DNA of 46,831 nt from an uncultured Campylobacter sp. (GCF_937921625.1 NZ_CAKZTI010000006.1:1-46831), one strand, 5' to 3'; counted from the first letter of the stretch, positions 26,934 through 36,390 are shown. Notes: generated from the sequence alone by a model not told the origin. Numbers and translations: made by a program.

Positions 26934-27446
26934 ATGAAAAAAACTCTTATTTCTTTAGCGGCAAGCTGCATTTTTGCATTCGCAAGCGGGATAGAATTCG
27001 ATACGCTGAGCGCAAATTTTTCGCAAACCGTGCAGAGCGACGACGCGAAAATCAGCTACGGCGGCGATTTTAGCGCTACGAAAGAGAACGCCGTGTGGCA
27101 TTACAAGACCCCTACGATAAAAAATATATTTTTTAGCTTCACAAAGGTCGTCGTAATCGAGCCCGAACTCGAGCAAGCTATCATCACGAATATCAAAGAA
27201 ACGCCAAATTTAACCGCGATCCTAGCGAATGCAAAGCCAAATAAAAACGGCGTTTATGAGGCGAGCTTCGACGATGTGAAATATCTCATCGAGCTAAAGG
27301 GTGATCTGCCGAGTAAGATCAGCTACACCGACAAAATGGATAATAAAGTCGTCATCAATCTAAGCAACGTCCGCAAAAACGCGCCGGTAAACGAGGCGAT
27401 CTTTAAGCCTGCAATCCCCAAAAACTACGACATCATTACGCAGTAG
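26934..27446 (+). CDS. lolA: Outer-membrane lipoprotein carrier protein LolA
   Basis: A periplasmic shuttle that takes lipoproteins from the LolCDE complex to the outer membrane. The 170-residue precursor has a signal peptide (MKKTLISLAASCIFAFASG). The mature protein has the family pattern FDTLSANFSQTVQSD near its start and alternating strands with the hydrophobic-groove layout. Its position beside secA and the lolC-type permease supports the call. Overall similarity in this family is low, so the context matters. Confidence 0.88.
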   Translation: MKKTLISLAASCIFAFASGIEFDTLSANFSQTVQSDDAKISYGGDFSATKENAVWHYKTPTIKNIFFSFTKVVVIEPELEQAIITNIKETPNLTAILANAKPNKNGVYEASFDDVKYLIELKGDLPSKISYTDKMDNKVVINLSNVRKNAPVNEAIFKPAIPKNYDIITQ

Positions 27447-27452
27447 GCGCGC

Positions 27453-28013
27453 GTGAGGCTACTTTTTGTATGTCACGGCAACATCTGCCGCTCACCGATG
27501 GCGCAGTCCGTGATGCAAAATTTTATTAATCAAAGCGGCCTAAGTGCGCGCTTGAGCGTAGATTCTGCGGCGACGCACGCCGACGAGATCGGCTCGCTGC
27601 CCTACTACGAAACGCAGCGCGTGCTAAAAGAGCAAAAGGTGCCGCTCGTAGCGCATCGCGCCGTGCAGGTCACGCCCGCAGACTACGAGCGCTACGATCT
27701 CATACTTTGCATGGATGATGAAAATATACGCTCGCTGGGGCGAATTTTTCGCGGCAAGGATATGGCTAAGGTAAAATTTCTTTTGGAATTTGCAGGGGAA
27801 AATTTTACAGACTGCGATGCGCTAAATTTTAAAGGCGCGCTAAAACAAACCGCCTTAAATTTAAAGAGCGGCGGTTTAAATTTAACCGACTCCGAACGCC
27901 TACAGATCGGCGATCCCTACTACACGCGCGATTTTGAGCGCTGCTACGCAGATATCAAACGCGGCTGCGAGGGACTCTTGCGATACATTAAAAATTCAGA
28001 CGGAATTTGCTAA
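27453..28013 (+). CDS. Low-molecular-weight protein tyrosine phosphatase with an insertion
   Basis: A cytosolic phosphatase of the arsenate-reductase-like fold. The catalytic P-loop FVCHGNICRSPMA starts at residue 5, with nucleophile Cys7 and Arg13. The general-acid Asp lies in IGDPYYTRDFERCY near residue 154. Family members have about 150 residues; this one has 186. The surplus is a run of about 37 residues (115-151; DNA 27795-27905) with GENFTDCDALNF- and LNLKSGGLNL-type low complexity just before the acid loop. The start is GTG 6 nt after lolA, with a weak ribosome site, so it is likely co-transcribed and translated after lolA. Confidence 0.88.
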   Translation: MRLLFVCHGNICRSPMAQSVMQNFINQSGLSARLSVDSAATHADEIGSLPYYETQRVLKEQKVPLVAHRAVQVTPADYERYDLILCMDDENIRSLGRIFRGKDMAKVKFLLEFAGENFTDCDALNFKGALKQTALNLKSGGLNLTDSERLQIGDPYYTRDFERCYADIKRGCEGLLRYIKNSDGIC

Positions 28014-28078
28014 AATCCGCGATTAAATTTTAGCGTCTTTAAAAAGGCGCGGCTTAAAGTGATGATTCAAGGAAAAAT

Positions 28079-28531
28079 ATGTTTAGGCTTTTGATCGTTC
28101 CATATCTGATAATTGAGGCATTTACGACCTATTATTTCGTAAGCGCAAACGGCTTCGCGGCGTATGCGGTGGAGATCGTCATAAGCGCGATTTTAGGCGG
28201 ATACGTCGTAGCAAACCGCTCGTGGATGGGCTTTTTTAATCTAATGAAAATCTCGCCGAAAGAAATTTTAAGCGGCGTGGGATTCGTCGTAGGCGGTGTT
28301 TTTCTCATCGCGCCTGGCATTTTCGGCGATATTTTGGGCGTTTGCATAATCACTGCGTCGTTTTACTGCGTCACCAGCGATGTGCCTAAATTTAAAGCTA
28401 GCAGCGAAAATTCCGAAAAAAGAGAGCGAAAATTTTGGCGACGCAGCCACGTAAGCGACGACGTAATCGACGTAGAGGTGATCGAAGAGAATGAAATCGA
28501 GATTCGAAAAAGCATAGGAGAGGAAAAATGA
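28079..28531 (+). CDS. FxsA-family inner-membrane protein
   Basis: A cytoplasmic-membrane protein of the FxsA family (E. coli FxsA modulates phage F exclusion of T7; its cellular job is unclear). It has 150 residues with hydrophobic segments at about 3-22 and 27-45 and the typical pair LSGVGFVVGGVFLIAPGIFGDILGVC in the second half. The tail is charged and acidic (DDVIDVEVIEENEIEI). The AAGGA ribosome site is good. Its stop overlaps hemC (ATGA). Confidence 0.85.
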   Translation: MFRLLIVPYLIIEAFTTYYFVSANGFAAYAVEIVISAILGGYVVANRSWMGFFNLMKISPKEILSGVGFVVGGVFLIAPGIFGDILGVCIITASFYCVTSDVPKFKASSENSEKRERKFWRRSHVSDDVIDVEVIEENEIEIRKSIGEEK

Positions 28532-29457
28532 AAAATTTGATCATAGCTACGCGCGGCAGCGTGCTTGCGCTGTGGCAGAGCGAGCACATCGCATCGCTAC
28601 TTAACGCCCGCGGCATCCAAGCGCAGCTAAAAAGCATGAAAACCAAAGGCGATAAAATTTTAGACACGCCGCTTGCAAAGATCGGCGGCAAGGGGCTTTT
28701 TACGAAGGAGCTTGAGGAGAGCATGCTTCGCGGCGAAGCTCACATCGCCGTACATAGCCTAAAAGACGTGCCCGTGGAGTTTCCGCAGGGGCTCGTGCTG
28801 GCTGCGATCTGCGCGCGTGAGGACGTGCGCGATGCGATGATTAGCGAAAAATACTCTAAATTTGGTGAGCTGCCCCGCGGCGCAAAAGTCGGTACCACGA
28901 GCCTTCGCCGCAAGATGCAGCTGCTTAGCATGCGCCCCGATTTAGAGATAATCTCCTTGCGCGGTAACGTCCAAACCCGCTTGCGAAAGCTCAAAGACGG
29001 GGAATTCGATGCGATTATCTTGGCGATGGCGGGCATCAACCGATTAAATTTGCGCGCCGAGGTAAAGCACGTAGCGCCCTTTGAAATCTCGCAGATGATC
29101 CCTGCGATGGGGCAAGGAGCGCTCGGCATCGAGGCGGTGGACGAGTCGCAAATTCTACGCGCGATAGAATTTTTAAAAGATGAACGCGCGATCATCGAAA
29201 CGACCGTGGAACGGGATTTCGTCAGGGTTTTGGAGGGGGGTTGCCAGGTGCCGATCGGTATCAACGCGCGCCTTGACGGCGAAGATATCCACATCAGCGC
29301 GATAGTGGGCCTGCCCGACGGCAGCGAGAGCATCCGCCAAAGCATCGTCGCGCAAAAAAGTAAGTGGCAAAGCGTAGGCGCGGAGCTTGCGCGCGTTTTT
29401 ATCAAAAAGGGTGCAAAGCAGCTTCTTGCGCGTGCCGAAGAGATGGCGAGCCTATAA
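28528..29457 (+). CDS. hemC: Hydroxymethylbilane synthase (porphobilinogen deaminase)
   Basis: Polymerises four porphobilinogens to hydroxymethylbilane in haem synthesis. The 309-residue protein has ATRGSVLALWQSE at the start, HSLKDVPVEFP, GTTSLRRKMQLL, RGNVQTRLRKL, and the dipyrromethane-cofactor Cys in EGGCQVPIG (near residue 238). It overlaps fxsA by 4 nt. hemA is about 11 kb away in this window. Confidence 0.97.
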   Translation: MKNLIIATRGSVLALWQSEHIASLLNARGIQAQLKSMKTKGDKILDTPLAKIGGKGLFTKELEESMLRGEAHIAVHSLKDVPVEFPQGLVLAAICAREDVRDAMISEKYSKFGELPRGAKVGTTSLRRKMQLLSMRPDLEIISLRGNVQTRLRKLKDGEFDAIILAMAGINRLNLRAEVKHVAPFEISQMIPAMGQGALGIEAVDESQILRAIEFLKDERAIIETTVERDFVRVLEGGCQVPIGINARLDGEDIHISAIVGLPDGSESIRQSIVAQKSKWQSVGAELARVFIKKGAKQLLARAEEMASL

Positions 29458-29466
29458 GAAGCCCTA

Positions 29467-30102
29467 ATGCAAAAAGAGCAAATGCCGCTTTTTATAATCA
29501 AAGATTATTGGATCAGGATTTATATTGATCTGGGCGTTACTTCGTCCATCGTCATGCTTGTTTTCGAACTCGTCACTAGGGGTATTCACTGGCATTACTG
29601 GGTTGGGGTTTGGATTTTAACCTTAATAGGTCTTTTAGGTATAAATAAAAACAAATTTTTAAGCTTCTATCCCGGCAGAATAGAATATAACAAATCCTCC
29701 GCAAACCATCAAGAAACGATAGTTACAAAAAAATCTATCGACATGGCGCGTATTGATAAGGTAGCGATTTATAAATTCGTAGATTTTGCGGTAGAAGAAT
29801 TTAGCTATGATAAAAATATTGGGACCTTTAAAAAGCTTATTTTAACGGCTTTTTCGTGGATATTGTATTTGATGGATTTGATATGCTTTGCCGTTTTACG
29901 GCTAAGGGGTAGGATAAAAAGCATAAATTTATATGTCTTGATATTTTTAGACAGCGAAAATGGGGTATTCGTCGGTATCCCGCTTGCGATGTTAAGCGAT
30001 TTTGAACGAAAAAATTTGGAAAAATATTTAAGAGATGAACTCGATCTAAACCTGGAGGATATCGAGGTTAGAGATAGGCTTTTGAATATAAATTTTATGT
30101 AA
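29467..30102 (+). CDS. Membrane protein of unknown function
   Basis: Not recognised. 211 residues with two N-terminal transmembrane segments (about 15-35 and 42-60) forming a hairpin, then a beta-rich region (FYPGRIEYN, MARIDKVAIYKFVDFAVEE), a third hydrophobic stretch (LTAFSWILYLMDLICFAVLRL), and a final segment INLYVLIFLDSENGVFVGIPLAML. The pattern resembles a bacterial PH-like domain on a membrane hairpin, split by a membrane segment, but this is only a visual impression. It begins 9 nt after hemC without a strong ribosome site. AT richness and codon use are unlike the housekeeping genes, which suggests accessory origin. Confidence 0.65.
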   Translation: MQKEQMPLFIIKDYWIRIYIDLGVTSSIVMLVFELVTRGIHWHYWVGVWILTLIGLLGINKNKFLSFYPGRIEYNKSSANHQETIVTKKSIDMARIDKVAIYKFVDFAVEEFSYDKNIGTFKKLILTAFSWILYLMDLICFAVLRLRGRIKSINLYVLIFLDSENGVFVGIPLAMLSDFERKNLEKYLRDELDLNLEDIEVRDRLLNINFM

Positions 30103-30142
30103 CGCCGCTAGCTTACGTGACGATGTAGAATTTTACGTCGAT

Positions 30143-30373
30143 ATGAAATTTCTAAGATTTATGTGGCAAGATGCTAGATAGATCTGAAAGCGGCGAAGTA
30201 ACGTATAAATTCTGGAATTTATACGGTAACAATGCAAAAATTGCTCATCGGCAGGTAACTCTGTGGGCTTTTTGCGGGTGCAAGATGAGGCAGACCTGCC
30301 GCAAATAAGCCCTAGCGAGTTTATAATGATAGAAAAAATTGCGCCGAATTGGCATCTTTTTAAAACCACATAA
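30143..30373 (+). pseudogene. Relic of a small protein gene (frameshifted)
   Basis: Three overlapping frames each read like part of one protein. One (30143 on) starts MKFLRFMWQDAR and stops. The next (30171-30308) includes SESGEVTYKFWNLYGNNAK. The third (30230-30373) ends with VGFLRVQDEADLPQISPSEF then IMIEKIAPNWHLFKTT and a TAA stop. Frame changes near 30175 and 30250 would connect them. No family is recognised. Confidence 0.45.
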
Positions 30374-30619
30374 AAAGCCGCACCGCAAGCGTGTTTGAAG
30401 CTTCGCGGCGATCTAAATTTAAAAGCATTGCCCGCGCCTTAACCATACCGCCGATCAAAAATCGAGCGAATTTTAAATTTAAACAGACGATCTGTAAATT
30501 CTGTCTGCCGCGACTTTTGGGCGAAATTTTAAAATTTTGAGGTCTAAATTTAAACAAAGCATCGCCAAAGCGCGCCGCGTCGCGCTAAATTTAGAGCCAA
30601 GGGGCGAGGCGGCGTAGCC
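30374..30619. other. Intergenic AATT-rich region
   Basis: About 245 bases with repeated AAATTTAAA and AAAATTTTAA words and no supported gene, between a relic on the plus strand and a disrupted gene on the minus strand. Confidence 0.4.
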
Positions 30620-31470
30620 TTAAACGCCACCCGGCCCAGGCTTAAACTGCGCAAAGTCCACTCCCGTCGCGTCCAAAACCGCTCGCGAATAAAAATAAAG
30701 GCTGTAAAATAGCTCATCGTCGTAAAAATGCTCCTCCCAGCGCACCTCGTCGTCCTCATCGCTCTGCGGCCACAGGTATTTTTCCGCAAGCATATCCGAA
30801 AAGCTCGCCAGCGGCGCTGCGTGCGAGATCTTATCGGCGTCATCGCAAATCTCAAGCATAAACGCAAAAAATCCGCCGAGCCGAGCCGAGATAATGCCTG
30901 CCGCTTCGTTTTCGCCTTTTGCGTTTTCGCAGTTTTCGTTTTTTCCGTTTATGTCCGCTGTGGTGTTTTGATTATTTTTATTCGCGTTTTTACCCGCTGT
31001 AGCGCGCGCCTGCATAAAGATACGCACCAAAAACAGCAGCGCAAAAGGGGTTGCGTGCCAAAACGAGCCTTGATGCTCTATCTCGTAAAAATCTTACTAA
31101 GCGCGCCCTGGGCGGTTTTAATATCAAATTTCTCCCGCTCGCCCGCATCCAAGTCCTTATCCGCCGCGCTCGTTTTAAATTTACTCGCCTGGCTCGCTTT
31201 AAATTTTATCGCCGCGCTATCCGCACTCTTAAATTCCGCCTCACCGCACTTCGCCGCGTCCGTTTTAAGCTCCGTCTCTCCGCCCGCTTTAAATTTCGCC
31301 GCCCCGTTATCTGCCTTTTTAAATTTCGACTCACTCTTTTGTGCTAAATTTACGAAATTTTGTGCCGCGCCGCATCTTGCCACATCCGTAGAATTTTGCC
31401 CGCAGCCATGATGATTTTTTAAATTTTCCCCTGCGCTGGGCTCGCTTTTTAAATTTTGCTCGCCACCCAA
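30620..31470 (-). pseudogene. Unknown protein gene with a homopolymer frameshift and low-complexity segments
   Basis: The 3' part (30620-31030) is a well-formed protein with SARLGGFFAFMLEICDDADK and HFYDDELFYSLYFYSRAVLD. Its frame actually continues upstream of the TTG at 31030 as FYEIEHQGSFWHATPFALLF, but then meets a stop. The upstream frame (31470-31078, product rich in KFK, DK, ES) ends at TAG beside it. One more A:T pair in the run of five at 31087-31091 would fuse them through ALSKIF-YEIEHQ. Residues between MQARA and GIISARL form an Asn-rich insertion (DNA 30893-31000) of the type seen in core enzymes here. The upstream part may be an AATT island instead of true coding. Sequencing error is possible. 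Confidence 0.5.
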
Positions 31471-31511
31471 ACCGCGCGCCGAATTTCAATAACCAAGCCC
31501 AGGCGCAAATT

Positions 31512-31868
31512 CTACCTCGTAAGTTCCCTACTTTGCTCGATTAGATCCTCAATCTGTTCGCGCGGTACCGCATCAAGGCAGACGCTGATCCAGTGCTTTT
31601 TATTCATATGATAGGCTGCAAAAATTCCTTTTTCGTCACGCAAAATTGCCGCCAAATCGGGCGAAACTTTTAAATTTATCACGTCGCTTGAGCCAGGAAG
31701 TGCGCGACCGAGCTTTTCGTTTGCAAGCCCGCGCATCAGAAGTGCAAACCACTTGCGCTTCCCTCCACCGTGACGAAAAACCGCAAAATTAGGATATTCA
31801 TCCCACAGATATTCGCCGTCCGCGCCATAGCGCTGCTTCATTAGTTTTAGGACGCTGCTGAAGTTCAT
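31512..31868 (-). CDS. MmcQ/YjbR family protein
   Basis: A 118-residue protein of the CyaY-like MmcQ/YjbR fold; some members bind DNA, but the role is not established. It shows the family pattern: an aromatic/Gly segment (YPNFAVFRHGGGKRKWFALLM), then INLKVSPDLAAILRDEKGIFAAYHMNKKHWISVCLD. The length is typical. It overlaps rarA by 4 nt (ATGA), so it is in a two-gene operon downstream of rarA. Confidence 0.85.
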   Translation of the reverse strand: MNFSSVLKLMKQRYGADGEYLWDEYPNFAVFRHGGGKRKWFALLMRGLANEKLGRALPGSSDVINLKVSPDLAAILRDEKGIFAAYHMNKKHWISVCLDAVPREQIEDLIEQSRELTR

Positions 31869-33067
31869 TCTCGTTCCTTAATATCGATCTTTTCTTTGCG
31901 TAATCGCGCCAGCCACTCATCCAGCGTCTTTTCAAAGCCGATCCCCTTGCTTTCGTAAAATTTCGCCGCCTCGCTCATATATGCTTGCTCAACCCAGCCG
32001 CCGAAGTCGTGCGGGTATTTGTAGTCCGCTATCTGCTTGTCGGAGTTGATGAGATAGCGCGGCGTAGGCAGCGGAGCAGCGGAGCGGACGAACTTCAAAG
32101 CGGCGTTGATGCCCAAATACGCGGCGTTTGACTTGGGGCTGTGCGCCAGATAGACCGCGCATTGTCCTAAGATAATGCGCGCCTCGGGGTAGCCGATCTT
32201 GCTGACGGCAGTTAGCGTGCTAGTAGCGATATTTAGGGCGTTTGGATTGGCGTTGCCGATGTCCTCGCTAGCTAGGATCACCATCCTGCGCGCGATGAAA
32301 TCCGCGCTCTCGCCCGCATCTATCAGCCTTGCGACATAATACAGCGCGGCGTCGGCGTCGCTTCCGCGCAGGCTTTTTATCATCGCGCTTGCTAGCTCGT
32401 AATGCACGTCGTCGCTGCTAACGCCCGCAGCTACGGCATTTGCACGCAGCGTGCGAAGCGTATCCAACGTAATGGCGCTGTCTGCCAAAAGCGCAAATTC
32501 TAGCAGGTTCAACATACTCCTTGCATCGCCGCTGCTGGAGTTTAGCAGGTATTTTCGCGCCTCCTCGTCCATCTCAAAGCCGATCTCGCCCTGAGCTCGC
32601 GCCAAAAGCGCCTCCAAATCCTCGTAGTTAAGCGGTTCGAACTCAAAGATCATCGAGCGCGAGCGGATGCCGCTGCTTAGCACGAACTGCGGATTTTCCG
32701 TCGTCGCGCCGATGATGATCGCGGCGTAGTTCTCCATCGGGATCAGTAGCACCTCCTGCTGCGTCTTGCTGAGGCGGTGGATCTCGTCGATGAAAATGAG
32801 CGGCTTGATGAGCGAGCCGGCGTGCGAGGATAGAATTTTGCGGATATCTTCGACCTTCAGGCTCGTGGCGTCAAGCTCGTAAAAATCGTAGTTCAGCTCG
32901 CTTGCGATCACGCGCGCCATCGTCGTTTTGCCGCTGCCTGCGGCGCCGAAAAATATACTGTGCGGGATGCTACCTGCGGCGACGAATTTTTTAAAAATCG
33001 CTACGATCTTGCCCTGCCCCACGATCTGCTCTAAGCTTTTGGGGCGAAATTTCAAGCTCAAACTCAT
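31865..33067 (-). CDS. rarA: Replication-associated recombination protein A (AAA+ ATPase)
   Basis: A clamp-loader-like AAA+ ATPase (RarA/MgsA) acting at stalled replication forks. At 400 residues it has the start LSLKFRPKSLEQIVGQ, Walker A FFGAAGSGKTTMA, Walker B LIFIDEIHRLS, sensor GATTENPQF and the C-terminal tetramerisation domain (SKIGYPEARIILGQCAVYLAHSPKSNAAY). Upstream is a 714-bp non-coding gap. Confidence 0.93.
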   Translation of the reverse strand: MSLSLKFRPKSLEQIVGQGKIVAIFKKFVAAGSIPHSIFFGAAGSGKTTMARVIASELNYDFYELDATSLKVEDIRKILSSHAGSLIKPLIFIDEIHRLSKTQQEVLLIPMENYAAIIIGATTENPQFVLSSGIRSRSMIFEFEPLNYEDLEALLARAQGEIGFEMDEEARKYLLNSSSGDARSMLNLLEFALLADSAITLDTLRTLRANAVAAGVSSDDVHYELASAMIKSLRGSDADAALYYVARLIDAGESADFIARRMVILASEDIGNANPNALNIATSTLTAVSKIGYPEARIILGQCAVYLAHSPKSNAAYLGINAALKFVRSAAPLPTPRYLINSDKQIADYKYPHDFGGWVEQAYMSEAAKFYESKGIGFEKTLDEWLARLRKEKIDIKERE

Positions 33068-33781
33068 TTTGCAACCTTAAAAATTTTGCCCCGATGATAG
33101 CGTTTTTATGATTAAATTTTGAAATTTGGCTAAATTTAAAAGGCGGTTTGAGTTCTAATACGGCGAGGTTTTGAAATTTATACATGCCGCGGGCTTGAAA
33201 TTTATGCCATGCAAGCGAGCTTTAAAATTTCAGTAGAATTTTAAAATTTTGTGCCGCACGCGCGGGCTGGCGATATAAAATTTTGCGGCGAAAACAGATC
33301 GCGCAGATTTAGCGGACTTGGTGCATTTAAATTTAATGCCCTGCGTATTGCGCGGTCGCGCCGTCATACATAGTGCGCCTGAAATCAGCTCGGCGCGTAA
33401 GATTGCGTAATATGAAATTTTAAAATTTAGCCCTATTTTGGGGCAAAATTTTATCTCGCAACGGGCGGCGAGCTGATAAATTAACAAATCAATAAACGCA
33501 AAATCGACAAAGCAAAAAAATCGCGATGCTTGCGTAAAGTCGTCGCGCAACCATCGCGAATATCGCCCCGCCGGCGCAGAAAATATCGCGTAACTCTATC
33601 GCCTACGTAACGCAAAAATGTAAAATATAATCGCGCAATCGTCGTAATAACTCCTGCGATCGCGCAAAACTCATCGTGCCAATTTCGGCGCCTGCGTAAA
33701 ATTTAATCTCGCGAAGCTGCACGCCAGCGTAAAATGCGTAAAATTACCGCGCCAACGGCCTGCTCGCGCAAAAACCGCCGT
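33068..33781. other. 714-bp intergenic region, no gene supported
   Basis: The left half is AATT-rich (TTTTAAAATTT around 33234-33250 and 33415-33430). The right half (33540-33780) is a patchwork of short repeats with GCGTAAAAT and CGCGCAA words. A minus-strand frame at 33230-33550 lacks a ribosome site and domain-like character. It may include the cysK transcript end. Confidence 0.4.
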
Positions 33782-34696
33782 CTATTTGAAAAGCTCGGTA
33801 GAAAGATACCTCTCGCCGGTATCGCAGAGGATCGTAACGATCACTTTGCCCTTGTTTTCGGGCTTGGCGGCGATCTGCGCGGCAGCATAAACGTTCGCAC
33901 CGCTTGAGATGCCCACGAGCAAGCCCTCTTTTTGTGCCAGCTGTCTAGCTGCTGCAAACGCATCGTCGTTCTCGACGCTCAAAAAGCCGTCGATGACGCT
34001 TCTATCAAGATTATCAGGGATAAAATTTGCACCAATGCCCTGGATTTTATGCCCGCCCGCACTGCCGCACGTAAGAAGCGGTGAGCTAGCAGGCTCCACG
34101 CCGTAGGCTTTGAGGTTTGGATTTTTAGATTTTAAAAATTTCGCCGTGCCGCTGAGCGTGCCGCCGGTACCAAATCCCGCGACCAAAATATCTACCTTGC
34201 CGCCGCTTTGCTCCCAAATTTCAGGTCCAGTGCTTTGAAAATGCGCCTTTGGATTGCTTGGGTTATCAAACTGGCTCGGGATAAAGCTATTTGGAGTGCT
34301 CGCAGCCAGCTCATTTGCCCTATCCACCGCGCCTTTCATTCCAAATTTCGGGTCGGTCAGCTCGATTTTAGCGCCGAATGCCGCGATGAGCTTTTGGCGC
34401 TCGATACTCATCGAGCTTGGCATCGTTAAAATTAGCTTCATACCGAGCTTTGCTGCGATCATCGCAAGCCCCACGCCCGTGTTTCCGCTGGTAGGCTCTA
34501 TCAAAACGCTATTTTTATCGATTTTGCCCGAGCTTAGCGCGTCTTTTACGATCTGCCACGCGATGCGATCCTTGACCGAGTGGCTTGGGTTTAAAAATTC
34601 CGCCTTGGCTAAGATGAGGGCATTTTTGCCAAACGTATTGATTCTAACTAACGGAGTATTGCCGATGAGCTCCGTAACATCGTTTGCTATTTTCAT
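33782..34696 (-). CDS. cysK: Cysteine synthase A (O-acetylserine sulfhydrylase)
   Basis: PLP enzyme making cysteine from O-acetylserine and sulfide. The 304 residues include LIGNTPLVRIN, the PLP Lys42 in NPSHSVKDRIAW, the substrate loop EPTSGNTGVGLAM, and GFGTGGTLSG binding the PLP phosphate. The length is usual. It follows a CymR-like Rrf2 regulator gene and metY in a likely operon. Confidence 0.96.
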   Translation of the reverse strand: MKIANDVTELIGNTPLVRINTFGKNALILAKAEFLNPSHSVKDRIAWQIVKDALSSGKIDKNSVLIEPTSGNTGVGLAMIAAKLGMKLILTMPSSMSIERQKLIAAFGAKIELTDPKFGMKGAVDRANELAASTPNSFIPSQFDNPSNPKAHFQSTGPEIWEQSGGKVDILVAGFGTGGTLSGTAKFLKSKNPNLKAYGVEPASSPLLTCGSAGGHKIQGIGANFIPDNLDRSVIDGFLSVENDDAFAAARQLAQKEGLLVGISSGANVYAAAQIAAKPENKGKVIVTILCDTGERYLSTELFK

Positions 34697-34705
34697 ATTT
34701 TTCCT

Positions 34706-35119
34706 TTAAATGCTGAAATTTAAATACTGGACGCTTCGCGCCATCATCTCCTCATAGCTGCTTAGAGGCTCGTTAAATATCTCTGCCAGCTTGACGTCAA
34801 ATTTCTCAAAAAACGCCCGCAGTCCAGGATCGCTCATCTGAATGCTAGTCATCCGCAGATCCTTTTCAAGAGCGGTAAAAATTTCACCAAAAGTTATCTC
34901 ACTAGCATCTCTGGCTAGGTGATAACCGCCGTTTTTACCTTTGATGCTACACACTAGCTTTTCGTTTCTAAGGGTATTTAGAATTTGCTCCAAATAATTC
35001 TTAGAAACTCCCGTGCGCTCGGCTATCTCTTTTATACTTATCGGCGCTACTTCGCTAGCTTTGGCGATCTGCAAAATTGCAGCCAGCCCATAAACGCCCT
35101 TTGTGCTTAAAAGTGCCAT
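34706..35119 (-). CDS. Rrf2-family transcriptional regulator, CymR-like
   Basis: A 137-residue winged-helix regulator. The DNA-binding region has ISIKEIAERTGVSKNYLEQILNTLRNEKLV with the wing IKGKNGGYHLARD. Only one Cys (Cys57) is present, so the three-Cys Fe-S cluster motif of IscR/NsrR is absent, as in CymR. In Bacillus subtilis, CymR represses cysteine-metabolism genes and uses CysK as co-repressor (established). Here the gene lies between metY and cysK, so an autoregulated sulfur-sensing loop is a reasonable inference. It overlaps metY by one base. Confidence 0.88.
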   Translation of the reverse strand: MALLSTKGVYGLAAILQIAKASEVAPISIKEIAERTGVSKNYLEQILNTLRNEKLVCSIKGKNGGYHLARDASEITFGEIFTALEKDLRMTSIQMSDPGLRAFFEKFDVKLAEIFNEPLSSYEEMMARSVQYLNFSI

Positions 35120-36390
35120 TATTTCAGTGCCTCGCTAAGATCAGAAATCAAATCATTCGCGTCCTCTATACCCACGCTTAGGCGGATTAGACTCGCAGGC
35201 ACGCCAGCGCGGTTTAGCTGCTCCTCATTTAGCTGCGAATGCGTCGTGCTCGCAGGATGAGTGATGATCGACTTCGTATCGCCGATATTTGCTACGACGG
35301 AGAAAATTTTAACCTTGCTAACCGCCTTTAGCGCTGTTTCTTCGCTATCTACGATGAAGCTCATCAGACTGCTTGCATAGCCGTTTTTAAATTTCGCTTT
35401 GATCGCGGCATTAAACGGCGAGCTTGCAAGCCCTGGATAATTAACCTTCTTTACCTTCGGATGATTTTGCAAAAATTCTGCTATCTTTAATGCGTTTTGC
35501 GAGTGTTTTTGCATGCGAAGCGGCAGTGTTTCAAGCCCCTGGATGAGCTGAAACGCGTTAAACGGCGATAGAGTCGCACCAATATCGCGAAGCAGGGACA
35601 AACGAATTCTAAGCGTATAAATGTCGAAATTATCTACTAAATCCGCATAAACTAAGCCGTGGTAGCTCTCATCGGGCTCGTTGAAATGTGCGTAACGCGG
35701 ATTGCCCTTGAGTTTAGAATTTAGTCCTTTGCCCGAAACGATCGCACCTGCAATACTAAGACCTTGTCCGCTTATGTATTTGCTAGCGCTGTGGATTACG
35801 ACATCGGCGCCGTCATCAAGCGGATTGTAAAGCGCAGGGCTTGGGATCGTGTTATCAGCAATCGTTACTACGCCGTGCTTATTTGCGATTGTAGCGATTT
35901 TAGCGGTATTTGCAACTGAAATTTGAGGATTTGAAAGTGTCTCAAAAAAGATCGCTCTAGTCTTATCGTCGATTAAACCTTCCAAATTATCTGCCGTTTC
36001 GGAGTCAAAAACCCTAGCCTCGATGCCAAAGCGCTTGATCGTGTGCGCCAAAAGCGTAGTCGCACCGCCGTAAATTTTCTCGGCGATGATGATATTTTCG
36101 CCCGCTGCGGCTAAATTTGCCACCGCAAAAAATATTGCCGCCTGCCCGCTAGAGACCGCGATTGCAGCTTTGCCGTTTTCCAGCGCCGCAAGTCGCGCCT
36201 CAAAAACATCAGTAGTAGGATTTGTCAAACGCCCATAGATCGGTCCTAGATCACGCAGCGCGAAGCGATCGGCAGCCTTTTTGCTAGAACCGAAGTTAAA
36301 CGCTGTGCTTTGATAAATGGGAACTGCCATCGTGCCGTAGCCGGCGACGGAGTCGTAACCGAAATGAGTTGCGAGGGTTTCTTTTTGCAT
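35119..36390 (-). CDS. metY: O-acetylhomoserine sulfhydrylase (PLP, Cys/Met metabolism family)
   Basis: Makes homocysteine from O-acetylhomoserine and sulfide, or related gamma-replacement reactions. It has 423 residues, longer than MetB/MetC as expected of MetY. Visible are THFGYDSVAGYGTMAVPIYQSTAF at the start, YGRLTNPTTDVFEARLAALE, SSGQAAIFF, and the PLP lysine in HSASKYISGQG. It heads the metY-rrf2-cysK operon and has a strong upstream promoter. Confidence 0.93.
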   Translation of the reverse strand: MQKETLATHFGYDSVAGYGTMAVPIYQSTAFNFGSSKKAADRFALRDLGPIYGRLTNPTTDVFEARLAALENGKAAIAVSSGQAAIFFAVANLAAAGENIIIAEKIYGGATTLLAHTIKRFGIEARVFDSETADNLEGLIDDKTRAIFFETLSNPQISVANTAKIATIANKHGVVTIADNTIPSPALYNPLDDGADVVIHSASKYISGQGLSIAGAIVSGKGLNSKLKGNPRYAHFNEPDESYHGLVYADLVDNFDIYTLRIRLSLLRDIGATLSPFNAFQLIQGLETLPLRMQKHSQNALKIAEFLQNHPKVKKVNYPGLASSPFNAAIKAKFKNGYASSLMSFIVDSEETALKAVSKVKIFSVVANIGDTKSIITHPASTTHSQLNEEQLNRAGVPASLIRLSVGIEDANDLISDLSEALK

